DNA from: Melioribacteraceae bacterium
GTDB lineage: Bacteria; Bacteroidota; Ignavibacteria; Ignavibacteriales; Melioribacteraceae
Assembly: GCA_021647785.1 (NCBI GenBank)
Contig: JAKIUC010000043.1
Coordinates: forward strand, 1 to 37,937
Reading direction: 5' to 3'
DNA length: 37,937 bases
Within the stretch, counting starts at the first letter, position 1, and every line of letters begins with the position of its first letter. The translations under genes and the position numbers were made by a program. Below the pieces are notes generated by a model. It had not been told where the DNA came from and did not search any database. It saw only the letters and a list, made by a program, of their open reading frames with translations. Shown piece by piece: positions 27,938 to 34,819 of the stretch.

Positions 27938-28951
27938 GTGGTAGTAATTTTAAAAAACAATGCAACCGAAGCCCAGATTGACGATGTAATAAAACATTTG
28001 GAAGATTATGGTTTCAAGATACATGAATCGAGAGGTGAATTAAAAACAATAATTGGAGCAATTGGTGTAAAGCGAGATTTCGACATAAGAAAAATAAAAA
28101 TTCTTGACGGTGTCTCGGATGTTTATCGTGTAACGGTTCCATATAAAATGGCGAGCAGAAACTTCAAAGAGGAAAACACAATTATTAAAATAGGTAATGT
28201 TGAAATTGGAACTGATGAAATAGTTCTAATGGCTGGACCTTGTGCCATCGAGAGTGAAGACCAAATATTCAGACTTGCGAAAGTAGTTGCTGAATCTGGG
28301 TCAAAAATATTACGTGGCGGTGCTTTTAAACCTCGTTCATCTCCTTACTCCTTTCAAGGAATGGGTGAAGAGGGTTTGAAACTTATGCGTGCTGCTGCTG
28401 ATGAATATGGACTTTTGGTAGTTACCGAAGTAATGCAAATTCACCAAATTGAATTGATTGAAAAATATACTGACATTTTCCAAGTTGGCGCAAGGAATAT
28501 GCAGAACTTTGGATTACTTAAAGAACTTGGGAATACATCTACAGCAGTGATGCTAAAGCGTGGACTGGCTGCTACTATTGAGGAGTGGTTAATGTCTGCT
28601 GAGTATATTCTGGCAAATGGTAATTCGGAAGTGATGCTTTGTGAACGTGGCATTAGAACTTTTGAACCATACACACGAAACACATTCGATTTATCTGCAA
28701 TTCCAGTTGTGCATGAAAGAAGTCATCTCCCTATTGTTGCTGACCCATCTCATGCTACCGGATATAGAAAACAAGTGGCTCCAATGGCTCGTGCTGCTGT
28801 TGCTGCTGGTGCAGATTCATTGATGATTGAAATTCATGATAAACCAGAAGAAGCAATGTCCGATGGACCACAGGCACTTCTCCCTGCTGATTATATGAGT
28901 TTAGTGCAAGAATTAAAAGTTATAGCAAAAGCTATAGGAAGAACTCTTTAA
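27938..28951 (+). CDS. aroF: 3-deoxy-7-phosphoheptulonate synthase (DAHP synthase, type I beta)
   Basis: The 337-residue enzyme condenses phosphoenolpyruvate and erythrose 4-phosphate, the first step of the shikimate pathway. Residues 1-70 form the ferredoxin-like N-terminal domain of the I-beta branch, often the site of feedback regulation. The barrel shows AGPCAIESEDQIF, GGAFKPRSSPYSFQGMG near residue 126-142, GARNMQNF, LKRGLAATIEEW, CERGIRTFE and DPSHATG with the metal and substrate ligands expected. The start is GTG at 27938 behind AAAGG. The tyrA gene follows 1.2 kb downstream, separated by the nuclease gene, so an aromatic operon has probably been split. Confidence 0.95.
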   Translation: MVVILKNNATEAQIDDVIKHLEDYGFKIHESRGELKTIIGAIGVKRDFDIRKIKILDGVSDVYRVTVPYKMASRNFKEENTIIKIGNVEIGTDEIVLMAGPCAIESEDQIFRLAKVVAESGSKILRGGAFKPRSSPYSFQGMGEEGLKLMRAAADEYGLLVVTEVMQIHQIELIEKYTDIFQVGARNMQNFGLLKELGNTSTAVMLKRGLAATIEEWLMSAEYILANGNSEVMLCERGIRTFEPYTRNTFDLSAIPVVHERSHLPIVADPSHATGYRKQVAPMARAAVAAGADSLMIEIHDKPEEAMSDGPQALLPADYMSLVQELKVIAKAIGRTL

Positions 28952-28989
28952 TAATATTTTAATAGTTACAGAGTATGCTTAATATTAAG

Positions 28990-29024
28990 TTGTAGTAGTG
29001 TTGCATACAATGCAACCACTACAA
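28990..29024. repeat. Imperfect palindrome between aroF and the nuclease gene
   Basis: TTGTAGTAGTGTTGCAT (28990-29006) and ATGCAACCACTACAA (29010-29024) pair with a small bulge around ACA. No U tract follows on the plus strand, so a simple terminator is unlikely; a REP-like repeat fits better. Confidence 0.5.
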
Positions 29025-29094
29025 AAAATTGGAGTAATTTTGAAAAATAATATTATTAGAATATTGCAATTTTAATTGTTAGGAATTTTGAGTA

Positions 29095-30129
29095 ATGAAA
29101 GAGAAATTACAAAATAATAAATCAATCCTATCAGAGATTAATTCTCTTATTATAGAAAGCAAACAACAGGTTGTAACAACTGTAAACTCCGTAATGAGTA
29201 TGCTTTATTGGAGAATAGGAAAGCGTATAAATGATGAAATTCTAAAAGAAAAGAAGGCAAATTACGGAGAGCAAATTGTTTCTTCCCTCTCTAAAAAATT
29301 AGTTTCTGATTATGGAAATTCATTCTCCGAAAAAAATCTTAGAAGAATGCTACAGTTTTCTAAAGTTTTTCCTGATGAGGCAATTGTCGTATCACTGATA
29401 CGACAATTGAGTTGGACTCATATTTTGGCAATTATTCCAATTGATGACCCACTTAAAAGAGAATTCTATATCGAGATATGTAAACTCGAAAAATGGTCTG
29501 TTCGAACCTTTAGAGAACGTATAAAATCAATGTTATACGAGCGAACAGCTATAAGTAAAAAACCAGATGTAACGATAAAGAACGAACTACAACAGTTAAG
29601 AGATTCCGAACTAATTACACAGGACTTAGTTTTTAGAGATCCATATTTTTTGGAATTCTTAAATCTTAAAGATACATATAGTGAAAAAGATTTAGAATCC
29701 GCAATTATTGCTGAATTACAACGCTTTATTATTGAATTAGGAAATGACTTTGCCTTTCTTGCACGGCAAAAACGAATTACTATTGACAATAGGGATTATT
29801 ACATAGACCTACTGTTTTATCACCGAAGATTAAAATCGTTAATTGTAATTGATTTAAAGATTGGCGAATTTGATGCAGCATACAAAGGTGAAATGGAATT
29901 GTATTTAGGCTATTTGGATAAATATGAAAATATTGACGGGGAAAACAAACCCATTGGATTAATCCTATGTACTGGTAAAAACCCCGAACATATTGAACTA
30001 TTACATTTGCAAGAAAACAATATTAAGGTTGCTGACTATTTTACAATATTACCAACAAAAGAAGTTTTGATTGATCAATTACACAAGGCTATTGCAATTG
30101 CAAAAGAGACTCTTTCTAAAAAATTCTAA
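29095..30129 (+). CDS. YhcG/DUF1016 family PD-(D/E)XK nuclease
   Basis: The 344-residue protein has the DUF1016 N-terminal helical domain (residues about 10-165, with LYWRIGKRINDEI, YGEQIVSSLSKKL and IRQLSWTHILAIIPI) and the DUF1016 C-terminal PD-(D/E)XK nuclease domain. In the latter, Asp238 (YYIDLLFYHR) and Asp253-Leu-Lys255 (VIDLKIG) form the expected catalytic core, and GEMELYLGYLDKY follows. Members are widespread and often sit in accessory DNA; a nuclease role in DNA repair or defence is suspected but not settled. TAGGAA precedes ATG 29095. It stands between aroF and tyrA on the same strand and ends 15 bases before tyrA, an unusual place. Its codon and base use look like its neighbours. 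It contains a perfect 13-bp palindrome at 29381-29409. Confidence 0.92.
   Translation: MKEKLQNNKSILSEINSLIIESKQQVVTTVNSVMSMLYWRIGKRINDEILKEKKANYGEQIVSSLSKKLVSDYGNSFSEKNLRRMLQFSKVFPDEAIVVSLIRQLSWTHILAIIPIDDPLKREFYIEICKLEKWSVRTFRERIKSMLYERTAISKKPDVTIKNELQQLRDSELITQDLVFRDPYFLEFLNLKDTYSEKDLESAIIAELQRFIIELGNDFAFLARQKRITIDNRDYYIDLLFYHRRLKSLIVIDLKIGEFDAAYKGEMELYLGYLDKYENIDGENKPIGLILCTGKNPEHIELLHLQENNIKVADYFTILPTKEVLIDQLHKAIAIAKETLSKKF
29381..29409. repeat. Perfect 13-bp palindrome inside the nuclease gene
   Basis: CAATTGTCGTATC (29381-29393) and its exact reverse complement (29397-29409) flank the loop ACT. It encodes the AIVVSLIRQL stretch, part of the conserved core of DUF1016. Confidence 0.85.
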
Positions 30130-30144
30130 ATTTAGGGTTCTATT

Positions 30145-31224
30145 TTGAAAATAAAAAATATTTCAATAATTGGATTAGGACTAATAGGTGGTTCAATTGC
30201 AAAGGCATTGCAAAAATCAAAATATGATTTTACAATCTCAGCATTTGATAAACCAGAAGTTCTTGAGCAAGCTATTACTGAGAATGTAATTGATTCTTCC
30301 CTTTCCTCTTTTGAAGATGCAATTAAATCTGATTTAATTTTCCTCTGTTTACCAGTTTCAAAATCGATAGAAGTCTTTGAGAGCATTGCTCCGAAGCTAA
30401 ATAGAAACTCCATTTTAACTGATGTTTGCAGCGTTAAAAATGTTTTCAAAGAGAAATGGGATAAAATTGATAGTAAAGGAATTTACTTTGGTGGACATCC
30501 TATGACGGGAAAAGAGAAGGGCGGATACAAGAATTCGGATTCACTTTTATTTGAAAATTCAGTTTATATTTTAACCGATAATTTAATTGATGACTCTTAT
30601 TTCATAGATTTTAGTAAAATTATATCATCCTTTGGTTCAAATATTTTACACATACCGGCTAAGCAACACGATGTTATTGCAGCAAGTGTGAGCCATCTGC
30701 CTCAATTAGTCTCTGTTGCATTAGTTAACGCTGCTTCACTCAAAACAGAGAACTACAATTTTTTGGATTTAGCTGCCGGTGGATTTAGAGATATGACACG
30801 CATTGCATCAAGTGATTTTTCTATTTGGGAATCGATAATTGCAAATAATAAAAATCAGATTCTTACTGCAATTGATAAATTTTCTTACGATTTATCTACA
30901 CTTACTAAATGGATTTCAGAAGATGATTATAAAGCAATTCATAACTATTTTGAAAATGCCAGAATTTGCAGAGATGAAGTACCACAAAACAGTAAAGGTT
31001 TCCTCAATCCATTATTCGATTTATTTGTTTTTGTTACTGATGAACCTGGAGCAATTAGTAAAATCTCTACAGCACTCTTTAGTGCTGGTATAAATATTAA
31101 AGATATGGAATTGCTGAAAATTAGAGAAGGTTCAGGTGGTACTTTTAGACTCTCGTTTGAATCATCAGAAGAAGTAGAAAAAGCATCAGATATTTTGAAG
31201 AATATTGGATTTGAGACTGCTTAG
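30145..31224 (+). CDS. tyrA: Prephenate dehydrogenase with C-terminal ACT domain
   Basis: The 359-residue enzyme oxidises prephenate to 4-hydroxyphenylpyruvate in tyrosine synthesis. The NAD-binding motif GLGLIGGSIAKAL is at residues 10-22. The conserved His118 in GGHPMTGKEKGG and His184 in SVSHLPQLVSVAL match the catalytic and substrate-binding histidines of the family. An ACT domain at about 292-355 (VTDEPGAISKISTALFSAGIN) suggests feedback control by an amino acid. The start is TTG at 30145, 15 bases after the nuclease gene. The TAG stop at 31222-31224 directly abuts the end of an ISAzo13-type element, so a few native C-terminal residues may have been replaced. Confidence 0.94.
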   Translation: MKIKNISIIGLGLIGGSIAKALQKSKYDFTISAFDKPEVLEQAITENVIDSSLSSFEDAIKSDLIFLCLPVSKSIEVFESIAPKLNRNSILTDVCSVKNVFKEKWDKIDSKGIYFGGHPMTGKEKGGYKNSDSLLFENSVYILTDNLIDDSYFIDFSKIISSFGSNILHIPAKQHDVIAASVSHLPQLVSVALVNAASLKTENYNFLDLAAGGFRDMTRIASSDFSIWESIIANNKNQILTAIDKFSYDLSTLTKWISEDDYKAIHNYFENARICRDEVPQNSKGFLNPLFDLFVFVTDEPGAISKISTALFSAGINIKDMELLKIREGSGGTFRLSFESSEEVEKASDILKNIGFETA

Positions 31225-31954
31225 TGTCTGTCAATAAATAAGTTGAACGTTATTATCAATTCGTTTTAATAGAATAGTTCCATTTTGGATTTTCTTCATG
31301 TTGAACAAGGTTTATACCATTTAATTCTTTGTCAGAGATTTGAATACCTTTAATATATTCTTTTCGATCTAATTTTGCTTCAATTGTTAATCCCTTTTTT
31401 GTTTTAGTACCACCAATCAAATTGATAATAGTTTTGTAGCTTACCAAGGGCTTCCCTTTCCAATTCATACTAATAAATGAAAACATTCGATGTTCTATCT
31501 TATTCCATTTACTTGTCCCGGGCGGGTAATGGCATACTGTTATATTTAATCCTATTTCATCGGCAAGCTCCTGTAAATAAAATTTCCTTGCTCGTGTTCT
31601 GCTTCCATTACTACCACCGCCATCAGCACAGATAAGTAATTCTTTTGATGTCGCATATCTTTGTTCCCCGATTGTTTTCCACCACATTCTAATGCTGTTT
31701 ACAGCAAATTCTGAAGTATCAGAAGATATACCAACATTTACAAAACCTTTGTTTTCTTTTATGTCGTACGTTCCATAGGGTATTGCTATCCCCTCTGCAT
31801 ATGAGCGAAAATCATGATCGTTTACTTTAGAGGTTTGACCCTTTTTAGTCCAAGATGTTCCTGAATTCTTGAAATTACCAACTAATTCTTTCTTTTTGGT
31901 ATCTACTGAAATGACAGGATTATCGTAGTTGGTTCTACCCTCAATGTTGTGGAA
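31225..31954 (-). mobile_element. Truncated ISAzo13-family element
   Basis: The probable IS end lies directly after the tyrA stop (GTCTGTCAATAAATAAGTTG from 31226). The transposase frame is open from 31954 to the stop at 31256, 232 residues without a natural start, and begins around INIEGRTNYDNPVISVDTKKKE-like sequence. The 5' portion, including the N-terminal half of the transposase and the other IS end, is missing and is replaced by ISL3-type sequence beyond about 31950. Confidence 0.75.
31256..31954 (-). pseudogene. ISAzo13-family transposase, C-terminal fragment
   Basis: The retained part shows NPVISVDTKKKELVGNFKN, then YGTYDIKENKGFVNVG, LLICADGGGSNGSR (an expected catalytic Asp) and YPPGTSKWNKIEHRMFSFIS (the catalytic Glu region), all typical of the ISAzo13/Rhodopirellula-type DDE transposase. 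An in-frame stop (TAA at 31957-31955) bounds it upstream, and the N-terminal domain is absent. An ATG at 31687 gives a 143-residue frame that would lack the first catalytic residues. The element is therefore immobile on its own. Confidence 0.85.
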
Positions 31955-31984
31955 TTAGTAACTTTACAATAAAAAAGGTATTGA

Positions 31985-32522
31985 ATGTTTTCAGAGCAAT
32001 TTTTCGCATTATTATTAAATTTTGGAGATGACTGGAAAGTATCAACAGTAAAAGTAAATCATCAATCAGAAGAAGTAGATGTTTATATCCGTTATGTAGG
32101 ATTAACAGGAGAATGTCCAGAAACCTCAGAAATATGTAGGATTTACGACCACCGCTCGAATCGACGTTGGCGTCATTTAGACACGATGCAGTTTAAGACC
32201 TATATAAATTGTCAAGTACCAAGAGTAAAATCATCAGTAGGAGTTAAAACAATCAAGGTGCCTTGGGCAGATAATTATGAGCGACATAGTTATTTATTTG
32301 AACGTCTAACAATTGATTTATTAAAGGCTACCAAGAACCAAACACAAACAGCAAAACTATTACGCTGTGGTTTTTGGGAATCCATCCCCTCGGGAAATGT
32401 TGTTAATCGAATCATCCATGGTTCAGTAGAGCGAGGCATGGCACGTCGTTCCAAAGATGTATTCTATAGAAATCTAAGTATTGATGAGAAATCATTTAAG
32501 AAAGGACATAGTTACCTATCTC
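31985..32522 (+). pseudogene. ISL3-family transposase, N-terminal fragment
   Basis: The frame starts MFSEQFFALLLNFGDDWKV and runs to a stop at 32542. The N-terminal zinc-binding region is recognisable (CPETSEICRIYDH then RRWRHLDTMQFKTYI), followed by a helix-turn-helix region and the first catalytic Asp in NLSIDEKSFKKGHSYLS. Full ISL3 transposases are about 400 residues; here the homology stops after 180 and the last residues (SLSPIIN) come from unrelated DNA. The break is close to 32522. The rest of the transposase and the right IS end are missing, so it is inactive. Confidence 0.85.
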
Positions 32523-32665
32523 TTTCGCCCATCATCAATTAAATCATCTATATGTTTGGAAGTTTTTCCAATCAGTTCTTTCCTGTTTTCCGACACACTC
32601 AACAAAAACGTTGTAAGTTGTTGTTTTATAAAGGGTGATTTTGAAAATAGGGTGTCCCAAGCTAT
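32520..32665 (-). other. Possible remnant of an unidentified gene
   Basis: Between the ISL3 break and the truncated methyltransferase, one minus-strand frame is open for about 48 codons. It encodes protein-like sequence: NIAWDTLFSKSPFIKQQ, then LTTFLLSVSENRKELIG, then KTSKHIDDLIDDGRK. It is bounded by a TAA upstream and ends exactly at the ISL3 junction. It has no start codon in good context. I do not recognise it; it could be an internal piece of the gene that once followed the methyltransferase N-terminus. The opposite-strand 63-codon frame is treated as its shadow. Confidence 0.3.
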
Positions 32666-32901
32666 ATTTTAGGTATGTTTTTACGTAAAAAGAAAAATAA
32701 ATTTTGGTTAAATACCAAAGTGCCTTTTACTTCAACAAAGAATTTTTCTTTTAATTCCTTGTTATTAAGCAATAACTCAATAAGTCCTGCATCAAAATTC
32801 TGTGCCTTATTTATAATAACCCACTTTTTCAATTCTCCGTTGTCTGTAACAAAGTTGTTCTCTTTTTCGAGTTGTTTTTCTAATGTATCGTATAGTTTCA
32901 T
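32662..32901 (-). pseudogene. Truncated N-terminus of a type III-like DNA methyltransferase (Mod)
   Basis: The 79-residue frame begins MKLYDTLEKQLEKENNFVTD and continues with NGELKKWVIINKAQ, DAGLIELLLNNKELKEKFFVEV and KGTLVFNQNLF. This order (ENxFVTDNGEL, LIxLLLNNKEIKxxFF, GTLVFxxxxF) is what I know from the N-terminal segment of Mod subunits of type III restriction systems and related adenine methyltransferases. The catalytic DPPY and FxGxG motifs would come later and are missing, since family homology is lost after about residue 68. It is the third gene of the abiE operon: only 18 bases separate it from abiEii. No res gene remains. The identification rests on memory of a short segment. Confidence 0.65.
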
Positions 32902-32919
32902 TTGTTTTCTCTACTTAAA

Positions 32920-33723
32920 TCAAATTTTTAATTTTCTTAAATGTTTCATTGTTTCTCTTTCCACTTGCTCAAACTCAGGCAAATCATTTATTTGGTCTTT
33001 CATAGATTTTTGCCAGCGTGCTTTATATTGTGGCAAGCGTTGTTCTAATTTTGTAAAAAAAGCTGATGGATTAAGTTCTTTACTTTTGCACTTTGCAATA
33101 AATTCATTTAGATAAAAATCGGTTTCTAATCCATTAACTTCTGTTAAATACCAAATATCATAAAAATCTCTTGCCTGCATTCGTTGCATTACAGAACGGA
33201 TTTTTTCAACAAGAATTTCCTCAAGAGAGTAGCAAAGCAGCTTATGCTTTTCTTGGTCGGTGTATATAATAAAAACATCTTTATCTATTGGAATAAACTG
33301 TAATTTTTCACTTCTCGAAATATCAACTTTTACACGTTTGTTTGTACCCATTCCACCAAGCGGACCAATATAACTGATGTAAAAATTTATTCCGCCTTCT
33401 TTGTGTTCATTGGTATCAATAATTTCCAAAGGAATATTTGCTTCTTCTTTTACATACTCAAATGTTTCATTGAAGTAATTAAATATTTGCTGATTTGAAA
33501 TACTGTCATTTAATAATGAAAAATCTAGGTCTTCCGAAAAACGATAGTCTTCAAAGTAAACTTTCTTTAGAACAGTTCCACCGTTAAAAGCAATTATTTT
33601 AGAAAGTTTATTGTGAAAAGCAATGCCTTGCAAAATCCAAGATAAAATATAATCCTTTTCTATTTGTTGGTCTCTAACAGCAACTGCTCTTGCTTTCTTT
33701 TGTATTTCACCCGGTTTTATCAT
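32920..33723 (-). CDS. abiEii: AbiEii/AbiGii-type nucleotidyltransferase toxin
   Basis: The 267-residue protein is a DUF1814/AbiEii nucleotidyltransferase, the toxin of type IV toxin-antitoxin and phage abortive infection systems. The active-site pattern is intact: Gly48-Gly49-Thr50 (FNGGTVLKKVYF) and Asp65-x-Asp67 (FSEDLDFSLL). Downstream EKIRSVMQRMQARDFYDIWYL (about residues 175-195) is the conserved helical segment of the family. The toxin is thought to transfer nucleotides to tRNA or other targets and to stop growth. Its ATG overlaps the abiEi stop by 4 bases (ATGA, 33720-33723). A truncated methyltransferase gene follows 18 bases later. All catalytic residues are present, so the pair could still be active. 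Confidence 0.93.
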   Translation of the reverse strand: MIKPGEIQKKARAVAVRDQQIEKDYILSWILQGIAFHNKLSKIIAFNGGTVLKKVYFEDYRFSEDLDFSLLNDSISNQQIFNYFNETFEYVKEEANIPLEIIDTNEHKEGGINFYISYIGPLGGMGTNKRVKVDISRSEKLQFIPIDKDVFIIYTDQEKHKLLCYSLEEILVEKIRSVMQRMQARDFYDIWYLTEVNGLETDFYLNEFIAKCKSKELNPSAFFTKLEQRLPQYKARWQKSMKDQINDLPEFEQVERETMKHLRKLKI

Positions 33724-34541
33724 GTGTAAATTGCTTCTTTAATAGTCTCTAGTTCAATATTTTGTTGAATACTCCATTTTGTTATTACTTTGCCACTCTT
33801 CGGAAGTTCAGTATCTAAAAGAACTGTTGAATTTGTTTTTAACTTTTGCAAGGAATCAATTATATAAGTTTCAATTTCTAACGTTTCTAAAAGAAATCCC
33901 AGTCGCTTAAGAACCGCTTGTGAATTAAATTTCACAACATATTCCAATAATATATTGTACCTAATTTTTTTACATGATAAATATATAGCACGAGCTATTT
34001 CAACTATCCCACCAGCATAATCTGGTTTAAACAGACAATCAATTATTGTTTTTTCAAGGTCAGAACAGTTAACTTTATTAAAATTATCAATCCATATTTT
34101 TTTCATTCCAAAAAAATGTTTTTCATTATGAAAGATAAATTGAAAGGGTACTCCTTTGATTTTTATAGTTGACGGTCGAATTTGTTTTGCAACAACAATC
34201 TGCTCGCTTAAAGATGGTTGTGTAATTAAATTATGTATTTGTAAAGCTGAATAATAACCAATATAATAATTTGCACCTTGTACTAAATGTTCTGCCAACA
34301 GATGCCATTCGGGCATAAATGTTTCTGGATTTTGCTCATAAGGAATTACGTAATACAAACCTCTTTTAACTCTCATTAAAAGTCCTCTGCGTGTCATGGC
34401 ACTAAGCAATTCTCTTATTGCACTATCATTGGAGTTTGGAAGTGCTTTTTTTGCAAGTTCTGTATTGAAGCAATGTAAATCTTGCTCATTAAAGAATGAT
34501 AGGAGTTCATTAGACTGTTTGGATATATACTTATTTATCAT
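33720..34541 (-). CDS. abiEi: AbiEi antitoxin and transcriptional autoregulator
   Basis: The 273-residue protein has an N-terminal winged helix-turn-helix (residues about 20-65; TELAKKALPNSNDSAIRELLSAMTRRGLLMRVKRGLYYVIP) and the AbiEi C-terminal domain with YYIGYYSALQIHNLITQ and a conserved DLEKTIIDCLFKPDYAGG segment near 170-185. It is the antitoxin of AbiEii; in characterised systems it also represses its own operon through operator repeats upstream. Matching repeats are seen at 34547-34565 and 34615-34633. The start at ATG 34541 lies 5 bases from the first box. Translation is coupled to abiEii by the ATGA overlap. Confidence 0.92.
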   Translation of the reverse strand: MINKYISKQSNELLSFFNEQDLHCFNTELAKKALPNSNDSAIRELLSAMTRRGLLMRVKRGLYYVIPYEQNPETFMPEWHLLAEHLVQGANYYIGYYSALQIHNLITQPSLSEQIVVAKQIRPSTIKIKGVPFQFIFHNEKHFFGMKKIWIDNFNKVNCSDLEKTIIDCLFKPDYAGGIVEIARAIYLSCKKIRYNILLEYVVKFNSQAVLKRLGFLLETLEIETYIIDSLQKLKTNSTVLLDTELPKSGKVITKWSIQQNIELETIKEAIYT

Positions 34542-34546
34542 AGTTT

Positions 34547-34633
34547 TTGTCAGCTTATAACTGACTACAAAGATATAAAAACAAATTGATAAAATCTTAT
34601 ATTTTATAGTAGTATTGTCAGCTATAAACTTGT
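34547..34633 (-). promoter_or_regulatory. Probable AbiEi operator: two related boxes upstream of abiEi
   Basis: TTGTCAGCTTATAACTGAC (34547-34565) contains the inverted repeat GTCAG/CTGAC. A second copy of its left part, TTGTCAGCTATAAACTTGT, is at 34615-34633, 68 bases further upstream. The abiE promoter must lie between or within them. Paired operator repeats are known for characterised AbiEi proteins, so autorepression is a reasonable inference. Confidence 0.5.
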
Positions 34634-34680
34634 TTTGTTACTATGATTAATTATTCATTTCCTTTTTCTTTGTATTGGCT

Positions 34681-34810
34681 ACAACGGTTTGAATATGGTG
34701 CGTTTGGCATTTCAACGCTCCAAATTTTCAATTTGCTACTATGTTTATTTATTGCTATCATCTTCATTTTTAGCACTATCTGCCAAATGCACTATATTTT
34801 TTGTTGTGTG
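34681..34810 (-). repeat. attC-like hairpin element downstream of the 34820 esterase
   Basis: Read on the minus strand it starts ACACACAACAA and ends CCGTTGTAG. Outer arms ACAAC (34681-34685)/GTTGT (34803-34807) and inner arms TATGGTGCGTTTGGCA (34694-34709)/TGCCAAATGCACTATA (34781-34796, 14 of 16 pairs) enclose a loop of about 70 bases. The layout (AACAA at one end, CGTT at the other, two-part imperfect stem) is that of integron attC sites, but the core is GTTGTRG/GTTGTGT rather than GTTRRRY. A 104-codon plus-strand frame across it is not taken as a gene. Confidence 0.45.
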
Positions 34811-34819
34811 TAGTAATCA

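Noticed and set aside
32481-32672. 63-codon plus-strand frame
   Set aside because: It is antisense to a more protein-like minus-strand frame and starts inside the ISL3 fragment; no support as a gene.
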